From assembly GCA_965203215.1 (NCBI GenBank), contig CBDBBY010000001.1:1302001-1366000 (forward strand): a DNA stretch of 64,000 bases, written 5' to 3'. The position numbers and the translations under genes are program-made. The notes beneath the pieces are model-generated. The model was not told the origin of the DNA, did no database searches, and was given only the letters and a program-made list of their open reading frames with translations. Every line of letters begins with the position of its first letter. Position 1 is the stretch's first letter. Positions 17,107 through 25,994 of this stretch are shown piece by piece. Source of the DNA: CBDBBY01 sp965203215. Its GTDB lineage: Bacteria; Pseudomonadota; Alphaproteobacteria; Rhodobacterales; Rhodobacteraceae.

Positions 17107-18594
17107 ATGGACATCGGCACGCTCTCGCTCTTCCTGCTGATTGGAATATTCGTACTCCTGGTTGTCGGAGTGCCGCTCGGTTTCGCGACCGGGCTGCTCG
17201 GCGCGATCGTCATCTACTTGAATTTCGGCGCGAACGGCCTCGGGCTGGTCATGCAGCGCGTTTACGACCTCGCAATCACCTACTCCATCATCGCGGTTCC
17301 TCTTTTCATCGTCATGGCTTCACTGCTGGAACGCAGCGGGATCGCCAAAGACATGTACGATGCGCTGAATCTGGCCTTGGGCAAACTAAGGGGCGGCGTA
17401 GCTATCGTAACAACAATCATGGCGGTCATCATGGCCGCCATGTCGGGGATCATCGGCGGGGAAATCGTGCTGCTCGGGCTGGTCGCGCTGCCCCAGATGC
17501 TTCGACTCGGATACAACAAGCATCTGGCGATCGGAACGATCTGCGCAGGCGGCTCCTTGGGAACGATGATACCGCCCTCGGTCGTCCTGATCATTTTCGG
17601 ATTGATAACCGAGACCTCAATCACCGCCCTCTTCACAGCGGCTTTCGTGCCCGGCCTGATGCTTGCCGCGACTTACATTGGATACATCGTTGTCCGAACG
17701 AGGCTGAATCCGGCGCTTGCGCCGATGCCGGAAGAAGCGCATGTCGATCTGTCGGGGGAAATTCCGAAGCTTCGCGCCGGCTGGGCTCCCGAACTCGCTT
17801 ACAACCTGGTTCCAGTCGCATTCGGCTTGGCAGGCGTTGCGTTCGGGCGTTTCGTCGGCTTCGACGATACGCAGCAGGTCGCGGCATTCATATTCACGAG
17901 CGCCGCAGCAGGTCTGTATTTTGTCTTCAGGCTGCGGAACAACGATTTTCACCCCATCGCGAAAGGCTTGCTGCCTCCGCTGATCGTCGTCGACCTGGTG
18001 CTTGGCTCCATCTATGGCGGCGTAACAGGCATAACCGAAGCGGCTGCGATGGGCGTGGTCGCGACGTTCATCTTGATCACCATCCGCAAGGAGCTGGGCC
18101 TCTCCATGCTGCTGGAAAGCCTGGAGCAGACCTTTCGTTCGGTCGGAACCATATTGTGGGTGACATTCGGCGCTACCGTGCTCGCCGGGGCGTACAGCCT
18201 GTCCGGCGGCAACGCTTACGTCGCAAACTTGATATTCGGCCTTGATATTGCTCCGATCGCAGTCATCCTGATCATGATGGCAATTTTCCTGGTCTTGGGC
18301 ATGTTCATGGATTGGATCGGGATCGTACTGCTTACCATGCCGGTCTTCATGCCGATTGTCATCAAGCTCGGATACGATCCGATTTGGTTTGGGATTCTCT
18401 TCAGCGTGAACATGCAGGTTGCATTCCTGACGCCTCCGTTCGGGTCGGCGGCGTTCTACCTCAAGAGCGTAACGCCGCCGGAGATCGACCTCGTAACGAT
18501 TTACCGCTCGTTCGGACCGTTCATTTGCTTGCAACTGGCTGTGCTTGCGCTGCTTGTCATCTTTCCGGAAATTTCTCTGTTCTTAGTACGATAG
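17107..18594 (+). CDS. dctM: TRAP transporter large membrane subunit
   Basis: A 495-residue DctM-type permease with about twelve or more membrane segments. Family features include a GVPLGFATGLLGAI start, AVPLFIVMASLLERSG, GTICAGGSLGTMIPPSVVLII and the near-terminal FGILFSVNMQVAFLTPPFG. It forms the ion-coupled channel with DctQ for the acid delivered by DctP. It starts one base after the dctQ stop, and the next catabolic gene begins 56 bases after its own stop. Confidence 0.92.
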   Translation: MDIGTLSLFLLIGIFVLLVVGVPLGFATGLLGAIVIYLNFGANGLGLVMQRVYDLAITYSIIAVPLFIVMASLLERSGIAKDMYDALNLALGKLRGGVAIVTTIMAVIMAAMSGIIGGEIVLLGLVALPQMLRLGYNKHLAIGTICAGGSLGTMIPPSVVLIIFGLITETSITALFTAAFVPGLMLAATYIGYIVVRTRLNPALAPMPEEAHVDLSGEIPKLRAGWAPELAYNLVPVAFGLAGVAFGRFVGFDDTQQVAAFIFTSAAAGLYFVFRLRNNDFHPIAKGLLPPLIVVDLVLGSIYGGVTGITEAAAMGVVATFILITIRKELGLSMLLESLEQTFRSVGTILWVTFGATVLAGAYSLSGGNAYVANLIFGLDIAPIAVILIMMAIFLVLGMFMDWIGIVLLTMPVFMPIVIKLGYDPIWFGILFSVNMQVAFLTPPFGSAAFYLKSVTPPEIDLVTIYRSFGPFICLQLAVLALLVIFPEISLFLVR

Positions 18595-18650
18595 ATGGAT
18601 ATGAACAAAATCTGCAACTGCGAAATATGCAAAGCGATGAGGGGCGACTT

Positions 18651-19559
18651 ATGACATATCGCGTAGGAATCATTGGATTGGGCGACATGGGGTCCGGCTT
18701 GGCCAAAAACCTCATTGAGCACGGCTTTGAAACCGCGGGCTTCGATTTAAGCGGTCCGCGGATGGAAGAATTCGTGAAAATGGGCGGCAAAAGCGCAGGA
18801 TCGGCCGCCGAGGTCGGGCGCGGAGCCAAAGCCGTGTTTGTGATGGTGCTGAACGGCAATCAGGCGAATGCGGTCGTATTCGGCAAGGACGGCCTCGCCT
18901 CCGCGATGTCGCCCGGCTCCGCGATATTGATGACTGCCACCATCAAACCGGTCGAAGTTCGCGAGATCGCATCGAAACTAGAATCGACCGGCATCCGCCT
19001 GATCGATACTCCGGTCAGCGGCGGATACTCTGGAGCGCAGGACGGAAGCCTGACGCTGATGACGGCCGCAGCCGCAGATGTTCTGGAAGACAACCGCGAG
19101 ATACTGGAAGCGGTCAGCGGCACTCTGCATCATGTGGGAACCGAAGCGGGCATGGGTCAAACCGTAAAAGCGTGCCTTCAATCGTTGATCGGCGCAATTT
19201 TCACGGCTTCGTTCGAAGCGACCGTGCTTGCCGCCAAAGCGGGCGTGGACGCCGACGCGCTCTACAGAGTGTTCTCGAATTCCGGAGCCGGATGCGCGGT
19301 CTCCAACACCGCCGTGAAGAACATTATCGGCGGCGAATTCGAAGGCACGGGAAGTCACATCAACACGATGTACAAGGACATGACAATTGCTATGGATCTT
19401 GCTCGAGAACTCGGAGTGCCGATGTTCACGGCGGCGTCGGCCATGCAGTTGTTCCAGGCAGGCAAAACGAAGTTTCCGAACGGCGACAATTGGGTCGTAA
19501 CCAGGCTCACTGAAGAAATCGTCGGTGCGAAATTGAGGCAGAAAGGCGAAAACCAATGA
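18651..19559 (+). CDS. NAD(P)-dependent beta-hydroxyacid dehydrogenase (HIBADH/LtnD-like)
   Basis: A 302-residue member of the 3-hydroxyisobutyrate dehydrogenase family. The Rossmann motif GIIGLGDMGSGLAKNL is at the N-terminus, the substrate-binding segment DTPVSGGYSGAQDGSLTLM follows, and the catalytic lysine lies in the helix near MGQTVKACLQ. Relatives include L-threonate dehydrogenase and 2-hydroxy-3-oxopropionate reductase, so it probably oxidises a hydroxy acid brought in by the TRAP system. GAGGGG sits six bases before ATG 18651. Its TGA overlaps the next ATG (ATGA), so it is coupled to the isomerase gene. Confidence 0.82.
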   Translation: MTYRVGIIGLGDMGSGLAKNLIEHGFETAGFDLSGPRMEEFVKMGGKSAGSAAEVGRGAKAVFVMVLNGNQANAVVFGKDGLASAMSPGSAILMTATIKPVEVREIASKLESTGIRLIDTPVSGGYSGAQDGSLTLMTAAAADVLEDNREILEAVSGTLHHVGTEAGMGQTVKACLQSLIGAIFTASFEATVLAAKAGVDADALYRVFSNSGAGCAVSNTAVKNIIGGEFEGTGSHINTMYKDMTIAMDLARELGVPMFTAASAMQLFQAGKTKFPNGDNWVVTRLTEEIVGAKLRQKGENQ

Positions 19560-20428
19560 AACTCGGAGTTATATGCGACGGCATCAGCAGAGATCTGGAC
19601 CACGCGCTCACCGTCATGGACGAATACAATCTGGAGTTCGCGGAACTCCAATTCGTCTGGGGCAAGGAGGTCGGAGACCATGATGATCAGGAAATCTATG
19701 AAATCAAGAACTTGCTTGAGAAACACGAGAAAAAAGTGTCCTGCTTGTCGAGGCACATTTTTGCCGGCACCACCGTCAACAACAAGCCGTACGACACGCT
19801 TCATTCCAAGCATATGGACGACCTGAAACGCGTTGCCGAGATGGCTCATGCGCTTAACTCCCCTTTGGTGCGGATACTGAATCCAAAAAAGGAAACGATC
19901 ATCTGGGGCGAGAACGGAGCAGAGATTTGGAACGTAGCGAACGGCGCCTGGGACCGAATGCTCGAGCTCATCGAACCCGCGATCGAGTTCGCCAGATCTG
20001 AAAAAATCACGCTGGCCGTGGAAACCGGCAACGGCACCATGGTGAATTCGGGATACTTGGCCCGCCGTCTGATCGACGAGCTGAAAGCAAAGGACGTTCT
20101 GAAGATTCTTTGGGATCCGGCCAACTGCTGCTGGTGCCACGAGCTTGCGTATCCCGATGCCTACGAGGAAATCCGCGGCGAATACCTCGGCCATATCCAC
20201 ATCAAGGACGTCACGGTGGACACCGTGCGATCGATCTTGAAGGTGCGGGAGTTCGGAAAGGGACAGCTTGCAGATATGTTCCAGCCAATTTCGAAAGCTC
20301 TGCAAGACGACAATTACGACGGCATCGTATCCTACGAAAGCGTGTTTCATCCGGGCGACGGGAGCTTCGAGGCGGGATTCAGGATGTGCATCGGCAAATT
20401 CAAGGAAATCTTCGGCAGCGTGCATTGA
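19556..20428 (+). CDS. Sugar phosphate isomerase/epimerase-like TIM-barrel protein
   Basis: A 290-residue protein of the xylose-isomerase-like (AP endonuclease family 2) barrel. Metal-binding positions are recognisable in LAVETGNGTMV (Glu), ILWDPANCCWCHE (Asp and His) and LGHIHIKDV (His), and a late Glu sits in GIVSYESVFHPGDG. These barrels isomerise or epimerise sugars and sugar acids. The ATGA overlap with the dehydrogenase gene and the 28-base gap to the PanB-like gene show a single operon with the TRAP transporter. The exact reaction cannot be inferred. Confidence 0.75.
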   Translation: MKLGVICDGISRDLDHALTVMDEYNLEFAELQFVWGKEVGDHDDQEIYEIKNLLEKHEKKVSCLSRHIFAGTTVNNKPYDTLHSKHMDDLKRVAEMAHALNSPLVRILNPKKETIIWGENGAEIWNVANGAWDRMLELIEPAIEFARSEKITLAVETGNGTMVNSGYLARRLIDELKAKDVLKILWDPANCCWCHELAYPDAYEEIRGEYLGHIHIKDVTVDTVRSILKVREFGKGQLADMFQPISKALQDDNYDGIVSYESVFHPGDGSFEAGFRMCIGKFKEIFGSVH

Positions 20429-20456
20429 ACCGTCGGCAGCAATTGGGGGAGTCCTG

Positions 20457-21305
20457 ATGAAGCGCGTGTACACTTGGAGTGCGAAACCGGCGTTGCGGTC
20501 CGTGACCATCGCCGAGATGCAAGCCCATAAATCGCGGAGGAAATGGACGCAGGTCACAGCGAACAGCGCAGAAGAAGCTTCGGCCGCCGAGACTGCCGGC
20601 TTCGACATGATCATTTGCAACTCAGCGAACGTAGACGAGGTGCGTCGCGGCTCGTCGAATCTTTTCCTTACTGCTGCAATGGGAATTCCGGACTTTCCGA
20701 CTGAAACCGACATTCTGAGAGAAGCATTCCGGGCACTGTCGCGCGGCGCGGACGCCGTGATGACCGCGCGCAGTTTCGACGTCGTTCGCGCCCTCGCTCG
20801 TGAAGATATTCCTGTCATGGGCCACCTTGGGCTGGTTCCGAGGAAATCGACTTGGACCGGCGGTTTGCGCGCCGTCGGACGCACCGCAAACGAAGCATTC
20901 GAATTGTTCAAACAATTCAAAAGGCTTGAAGAAGCAGGCAGCGTCTTGGTCGAGGCGGAAGTTATACCCGGCGCCGTCATGGCGGAGATTTCCAAGCGCA
21001 CTTCGGTGATCACCGTTTCGCTCGGGTCCGGAGACGGCGCGGACGTCGATTACTTGTTCATGGAAGACATCTGCGGCGACTCCGAAAACCCGCCGCGCCA
21101 CGCGCGAGCGTTCGGCAATATTGGAACGCTGAGGCAGCAAATTGAATCGGAGCGCATCAAAGCCCTCAAGGCATTTCGGGACGCGGCGGCGAACAACGAG
21201 TTTCCGGGCGATGCGGAAACGGTCAAGGTCGATCAGTGCGTCGTAGACGAATTGATTGAAGCGATTGAAGGCAATGCCTTCGGAGCCGACACGAAAGGAA
21301 GGTAA
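20457..21305 (+). CDS. PanB-like (ketopantoate hydroxymethyltransferase family) protein
   Basis: A 282-residue protein that looks like a divergent PanB: PVMGHLGLVPR matches the family's conserved barrel segment, and VEAEVIPGAVMAEISKRTSVITVSLGSG matches the region of the catalytic glutamate and following strand. The usual GDSLGMV metal-binding motif is altered to CNSANVDEV, so the metal site or reaction differs. Its place as last gene of a TRAP/dehydrogenase/isomerase operon suggests a catabolic lyase or aldolase rather than pantothenate synthesis. GGGGGAG precedes the ATG at 20457. Confidence 0.7.
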   Translation: MKRVYTWSAKPALRSVTIAEMQAHKSRRKWTQVTANSAEEASAAETAGFDMIICNSANVDEVRRGSSNLFLTAAMGIPDFPTETDILREAFRALSRGADAVMTARSFDVVRALAREDIPVMGHLGLVPRKSTWTGGLRAVGRTANEAFELFKQFKRLEEAGSVLVEAEVIPGAVMAEISKRTSVITVSLGSGDGADVDYLFMEDICGDSENPPRHARAFGNIGTLRQQIESERIKALKAFRDAAANNEFPGDAETVKVDQCVVDELIEAIEGNAFGADTKGR

Positions 21306-22082
21306 AAACCGAGAAATTTGAGATAAATATCAACAAGCTTTTGCCGCCACGGGAGCCGACCCGATTGCGCAGTTCAATTGCTCCCGGCGGCGAATTTCCA
21401 GTTGCAGGCAAAAAAGGCATTGACCTTGCAGCGAAGCCACTGCCGATTGCACGGCCTCGTCCTTGTTTTCGAAGCGATGTGATGGATGAATAGCGGTCGT
21501 TGACCGAACCGCGTCTTGCCTTCAAGAAAGACCTCCAGCTTCGGGTCGTGCGGCCTCTCGACCTGGGCTTCGACGAATTTGAACCGGATCCGAACATTCG
21601 CCTTGACCTGCCGCATGCTCGGTCCTGCTGTCCCCAACGGTTGGCGAAGGCCTCGAAACGCAGATCCGACTGACATCCTGCGGGAGCCATTCATCAGGTG
21701 CTCAGTGATGAACTGGCGTGCATCTCATGATCTTTGGTCAGACGGATGCGACGCAACAAGCCCTCCAATCGGGGAAGTCGGTCGGGTGCATCTCATGATT
21801 CTTGGTTAAGCGGCGGCGGCGCGGCAAGCCCTCCAATCGAGGACGGGTGCGTTTCATGTTTGTTGGATCGAGTTGGTTCCGCGCTCTCGCATGTCGCTCG
21901 ACCCAAGTGTTTCAAGGGTTGCAATAGTGACAAACCAAGAATCATGAGACACACCCAAATCGGTCCCAGTTGATTGACAGCAACCGATCAGCGATGTATC
22001 CAATATTCCCGAATGCGATGCTCGCCTGCGGCTGGGCGCAGGATACTGGGATCGCAAATATTTAAATGAGTTGCAACAAAAT
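21306..22082. repeat. Spacer with ISKra4-end fragments in tandem
   Basis: No intact gene is present. At 21718-21782 and 21783-21850 two direct copies of a roughly 60-base piece occur on the minus strand. Read from the right, each ends like the transposase remnant at 2990-3466 (last codons LDWRACRAAAA in the second copy, then a stop and the element's outer bases with ATCATGAGATGCAC). A matching outer end in the opposite direction is at 21930-21957. The 21370-21700 part reads like a decayed minus-strand frame I cannot assign. Confidence 0.6.
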
Positions 22083-22847
22083 ATGGACATTTCTGGCGTA
22101 TCGGCGATCATAACGGGCGGAAATTCCGGATTAGGCAGAGCGACAGCAGAGGAGTTCCTGGCGGCAGGCGCAAGAGTCACCATAATTGATCAAGACGAGG
22201 AAACTGGACGAGCGCTCGCCGAAAAACTGGGGATATCGTTTGAGCACATAGACATAACGAAAGAAGACGAGGTCGTCGAAGGCCTGTCGAGCATCGCCGA
22301 GAACACCGGCGGCATCTCGGTCTGCGTAAATTGCGCGGGGATCGCGGTAGGCGCACGGATCTTCGGGCACGACGGACCGCATGATTACGAGATCTTTCGA
22401 AAAACAGTCGATGTAAACCTCAGCGGAGCATTCAACGTAGTGCGCATCGCCGCTGCGATCATGGCGCAGAACGCTCCCAACGAAGATGGCGAGCGCGGCG
22501 TAATCATCAATGTTTCATCTATCGCTGCAACGGAAGGGCAGCGCGGCCAGTCGGCATACGCGGCAGCGAAATCTGGAATCGTCGGAATGACGCTTCCGCT
22601 GGCGCGAGATTTAGGATCGACGGGGATTCGGGTGAATACGATTGCGCCCGGAATTTTCGACACAAGGATGCTGAAAAAGCTAAGGCCGCGACTGCGGCGC
22701 AAGCTCGCTTCCGGCGTCGTTTTCCCGCGTCGGCTAGGCGAGCCTACCGAGTTCGCGAAGCTCGCAAAGTTCCTTGTCGAATGCGCCTACATCAACGGTG
22801 AAACGGTGAGGATCGACGGCGCATTGAGGTTGGGGCACAAGCACTAA
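22083..22847 (+). CDS. Short-chain dehydrogenase/reductase
   Basis: A 254-residue classical SDR: cofactor motif TGGNSGLG, structural NCAG, and the Ser/Tyr/Lys triad in INVSSIAA and SAYAAAKSG. The layout (IDQDEETG after the second strand, and the sequence around FGHDGPHDYEIFRKTVDVNLSG) resembles the 3-hydroxyacyl-CoA/17-beta-hydroxysteroid dehydrogenase type 10 branch. The Asp after the second strand suggests NAD rather than NADP. ATG 22083 is chosen; the frame also allows TTG at 22071. It stands alone between IS debris and edd, with no link to a pathway. Confidence 0.82.
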   Translation: MDISGVSAIITGGNSGLGRATAEEFLAAGARVTIIDQDEETGRALAEKLGISFEHIDITKEDEVVEGLSSIAENTGGISVCVNCAGIAVGARIFGHDGPHDYEIFRKTVDVNLSGAFNVVRIAAAIMAQNAPNEDGERGVIINVSSIAATEGQRGQSAYAAAKSGIVGMTLPLARDLGSTGIRVNTIAPGIFDTRMLKKLRPRLRRKLASGVVFPRRLGEPTEFAKLAKFLVECAYINGETVRIDGALRLGHKH

Positions 22848-22981
22848 AGCCCATCTGCCGGTCAACTGCGCTGAATTGGAACACCGCGGCCGAAAGCTTT
22901 TGCAGAGTGCCACGCAGTTAGATGCGATTGTGAAACCCCGGCAGATGAAACCCTCATCCATTGAAATTGGAGCATGAAGAC

Positions 22982-24784
22982 ATGCCTCTTGATTCGGCGA
23001 TCGCCCGAGTAACTGATCGAATCCGCAGTCGCAGCGAACGGACAAGATCCGCCTACCTTTCCAGAATTGACGAGCTGGGCAGCCTCGAACCTACTCGAAG
23101 TCACTTGGGTTGCGGCAATCTAGCCCATGCCTACGCCGCTTCCGGCGCCGATAAAGATGCCCTCACTGAAGGCCGCTCGCCGAATATCGCCATCGTCACG
23201 GCCTACAACGACATGCTTTCTTCGCACCAGCCATACGCGGAGTTTCCGGCAATCATCAAAGAAGCTGCGCGCAGCGTAGGCGCAACGGCTCAGGTCGCGG
23301 GCGGCGTTCCGGCGATGTGCGATGGAGTGACTCAAGGCCAGCCGGGTATGGAACTCTCGCTGTTTTCAAGGGACGTGATTGCGATGGCGGCATCTGTCGC
23401 CCTCTCGCACAACACCTTCGATGCGGCGGTATTTCTCGGCGTTTGCGACAAAATCGTTCCAGGCTTGATAATCGCTGCCGCCGCCTTTGGGCACTTGCCA
23501 GCCGTTTTCCTCCCGTCGGGCCCCATGCCATCCGGGCTTCCGAATGATCGCAAGGCGAAAATCCGCCAAGATTTCGCGGCGGGGAAAATCGACAGGGACC
23601 GCCTCATGAAGGCGGAGATGGCATCTTACCATGCTCCTGGAACATGCACCTTCTACGGAACTGCAAACACGAACCAAATGTTGATGGAATTCATGGGGCT
23701 GCATCTGCCAGGCGCATCATTCGTCAATCCCGGAACTCCGCTGCGCGAAGCGCTGACCGCAGAGGGAGCGCGCCGCGCCGCCGCAATTTCAACGCTCGGC
23801 GACAACTGTTGCCCGGTCGGGCGCATATTGAACGAAAAGGCTTTCGTGAACGGAATAGTGGGGCTGATGGCGACGGGCGGCTCCACGAACCTCGTATTGC
23901 ATCTGGTCGCAATGGCCCGCGTTGCCGGTATTCAACTCGAGATCCAAGATTTTTCCGATATCTCGGACGCGGTGCCCCTCTTGGCGAAAGTCTACCCGAA
24001 CGGGCTGGCCGACGTAAATCATTTTCACGCGGCTGGCGGCCTCGCATTTCTTTTCCGCGAATTGATCAATGCGGGATTGCTGCATGCTGACGTGCAGACG
24101 ATAACCGGGCGCGGCCTCGAACGATATACGGCTGAACCTAAACTTCGGGACGGCAAGCTCGAATGGGAGCCCGGTCCGGAGCGCTCGGCGAACGAAAAAA
24201 TCTTGAGACCCGCTCAGGAGCCTTTCGCCGCAACCGGCGGATTGAGGCATTTGAAAGGCAACCTTGGCCGCGCAGTCGTCAAGGTGTCCGCGGTGAAGCC
24301 GGAAAATCGCATCGTGGAAGCGCCGGCACGAATTTTCCATGATCAGGAAACTGTAAAACAAGCCTTCAAGAATGGCGAATTGGACAGGGACTGCGTGGTT
24401 GTCGTTCGCTTCCAAGGCCCGACGGCCAACGGAATGCCGGAGTTGCACAGCCTGACCCCTACCCTGTCAGTTCTGCTTGACCGCGGCTGGCGAGTAGCGC
24501 TGGTTACTGACGGACGAATGTCCGGCGCGTCGGGCAAAGTGCCCGCTGCCATACATGTCGCGCCGGAGGCTGCGCGAGACGGCCCAATTGGCAAGCTTGT
24601 AGACGGCGACATGATTCGTGTCGATTCAGAAAACGGCGTACTGGAAGTCCTGGCAGCCGGATTCAATGATCGGCCCTTTGCTGAAGCTTCGCAGGATCCG
24701 CAATACGGATTCGGACGGGAGCTTTTTTCTGTATTCAGGAATAAAGTTGGTGGAGCCGAAACGGGCGCGAGCGCGCTGTTTTAG
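22982..24784 (+). CDS. edd: 6-phosphogluconate dehydratase (Entner-Doudoroff)
   Basis: Converts 6-phosphogluconate to 2-keto-3-deoxy-6-phosphogluconate. The 600-residue protein belongs to the IlvD/Edd family with an iron-sulfur cluster; candidate cluster cysteines lie in PAMCDGVTQGQPGME, GVCDKIVPG and TLGDNCCPVGR. TDGRMSGASGKVPAAIHV near the C-terminus is typical, and GLERYTAEP and KILRPAQEP favour Edd over IlvD. ATG 22982 has GGAG eight bases upstream. No eda, zwf or pgl gene is adjacent, but the alpha-glucoside operon and glucokinase that feed this route follow within 10 kb. Confidence 0.92.
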   Translation: MPLDSAIARVTDRIRSRSERTRSAYLSRIDELGSLEPTRSHLGCGNLAHAYAASGADKDALTEGRSPNIAIVTAYNDMLSSHQPYAEFPAIIKEAARSVGATAQVAGGVPAMCDGVTQGQPGMELSLFSRDVIAMAASVALSHNTFDAAVFLGVCDKIVPGLIIAAAAFGHLPAVFLPSGPMPSGLPNDRKAKIRQDFAAGKIDRDRLMKAEMASYHAPGTCTFYGTANTNQMLMEFMGLHLPGASFVNPGTPLREALTAEGARRAAAISTLGDNCCPVGRILNEKAFVNGIVGLMATGGSTNLVLHLVAMARVAGIQLEIQDFSDISDAVPLLAKVYPNGLADVNHFHAAGGLAFLFRELINAGLLHADVQTITGRGLERYTAEPKLRDGKLEWEPGPERSANEKILRPAQEPFAATGGLRHLKGNLGRAVVKVSAVKPENRIVEAPARIFHDQETVKQAFKNGELDRDCVVVVRFQGPTANGMPELHSLTPTLSVLLDRGWRVALVTDGRMSGASGKVPAAIHVAPEAARDGPIGKLVDGDMIRVDSENGVLEVLAAGFNDRPFAEASQDPQYGFGRELFSVFRNKVGGAETGASALF

Positions 24785-24893
24785 GTGAAGATGCCAGCAG
24801 CCGCGCTCTGGGCCGCAGTCTCGTCAACCGCCGCCATTCCGAATTCGGACTCGTCAGCGTCCTTTACCGGAAGCAGAACTCAATTGTCCTGAC

Positions 24894-25985
24894 TTAGCCC
24901 TGTTGGCGCAGCGAAAGTCCGTTGGCAAAAAGATGCACTTTTGAAGGCGGAGCCGTAAGGCTGACCTTTGAGTTGCTGAACTCTGTATGGATCCCGGGCA
25001 GTTTCGCAATCACGCCTTCAGACTGTCCCGTCATTTTCTTGAAATAAAGAACGGTGACTTCTCCCAAGGCTTCGGAGATTTCCACGGTTCCGTCCAGAAC
25101 CGCTTCGCCGTCGGCGAGCGTCATGTCTTCCGGACGGATCCCAACATTCACTTCTCTGCCCTTGGCTGAATCCGGCGTGGCGATGTCCGACCGTGCAATA
25201 CCGCCGTTCTTGAGCTTCACGCATGTGGTCTCTCCCGTCTCGGCGATTTCTCCGGAAAGCAGGTTCATTGCCGGCGAGCCAATGAATTGCGCGACGAACT
25301 CATTTGCCGGACGCTCGTAAAGTTCCAACGGAGGGCCGACCTGTTCGATTTCACCGGCGTTCAGCACGACGATCCTTGTCGCCAGCGTCATCGCTTCGAC
25401 TTGATCGTGCGTGACGTAAACCATTGTCGTTTCCGGCATCTGTTGCTTGAGTTGCGCGATTTCGATCCGGGTGGCGACTCTCAGCGCGGCGTCCAGATTG
25501 GAAAGCGGCTCGTCGAACAGGAACACCTTCGGGTCGCGAACGATCGCTCGTCCGATCGCGACGCGCTGCCGCTGGCCCCCGGACAAAGCTTTGGGGAGGC
25601 GGTCAAGATAATCTTGCAGTTGGAGCACCTTTGCCGCCTTCTCAACCATCTCGTTGATTTCACTCTTCGGCAGCTTCGCGATGCGGAGAGCAAACGCCAT
25701 GTTGTCGCGAACAGTCATGTGCGGGTACAAAGCGTAGGATTGAAACACCATCGCGACGCCGCGTTGCGCCGGAGGCACGTCGTTCACGACCGTTCCTTCT
25801 ATTTTGAGCGTACCGCCGGTTATCCGTTCAAGCCCCGCGATCATTCTGAGAAGCGTGGACTTGCCGCACCCGGACGGACCGACGAACACAACAAGTTCGC
25901 CCTTCTCAATTTCGAGATTTATGTCGCGAAGAACTTCAATTTCGCCGTAAGATTTGCTGACATCTTCAAGGCTGACTTCGGCCAT
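24894..25985 (-). CDS. aglK: Alpha-glucoside ABC transporter ATP-binding protein
   Basis: A 363-residue MalK/UgpC-type ATPase: Walker A GPSGCGKST (36-44), Q-loop in MVFQSYALYPHMTV, signature LSGGQRQRVAIGRA, Walker B VFLFDEPLSNLD and the switch His in VYVTHDQVEAM. The C-terminal OB-fold domain (MNLLSGEI, NVGIRPEDM) is typical of sugar importers. It powers uptake through AglF and AglG. It is the last gene of the minus-strand order aglE-F-G-A-K, nine bases after aglA, and it converges with edd. Confidence 0.9.
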   Translation of the reverse strand: MAEVSLEDVSKSYGEIEVLRDINLEIEKGELVVFVGPSGCGKSTLLRMIAGLERITGGTLKIEGTVVNDVPPAQRGVAMVFQSYALYPHMTVRDNMAFALRIAKLPKSEINEMVEKAAKVLQLQDYLDRLPKALSGGQRQRVAIGRAIVRDPKVFLFDEPLSNLDAALRVATRIEIAQLKQQMPETTMVYVTHDQVEAMTLATRIVVLNAGEIEQVGPPLELYERPANEFVAQFIGSPAMNLLSGEIAETGETTCVKLKNGGIARSDIATPDSAKGREVNVGIRPEDMTLADGEAVLDGTVEISEALGEVTVLYFKKMTGQSEGVIAKLPGIHTEFSNSKVSLTAPPSKVHLFANGLSLRQQG

Positions 25986-25994
25986 TCTTGTTTC

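Noticed and set aside
19355..21013. 552-codon open frame on the minus strand
   Set aside because: It lies antisense to the dehydrogenase, isomerase and PanB-like genes, which have clear families and coupled starts; its sequence is low-complexity and matches nothing.
24745..24765. Short match to the tRNA-Ala 3' end near the end of edd, as a possible attachment site
   Set aside because: Only about 11 bases match and they encode conserved Edd residues, so it is chance.
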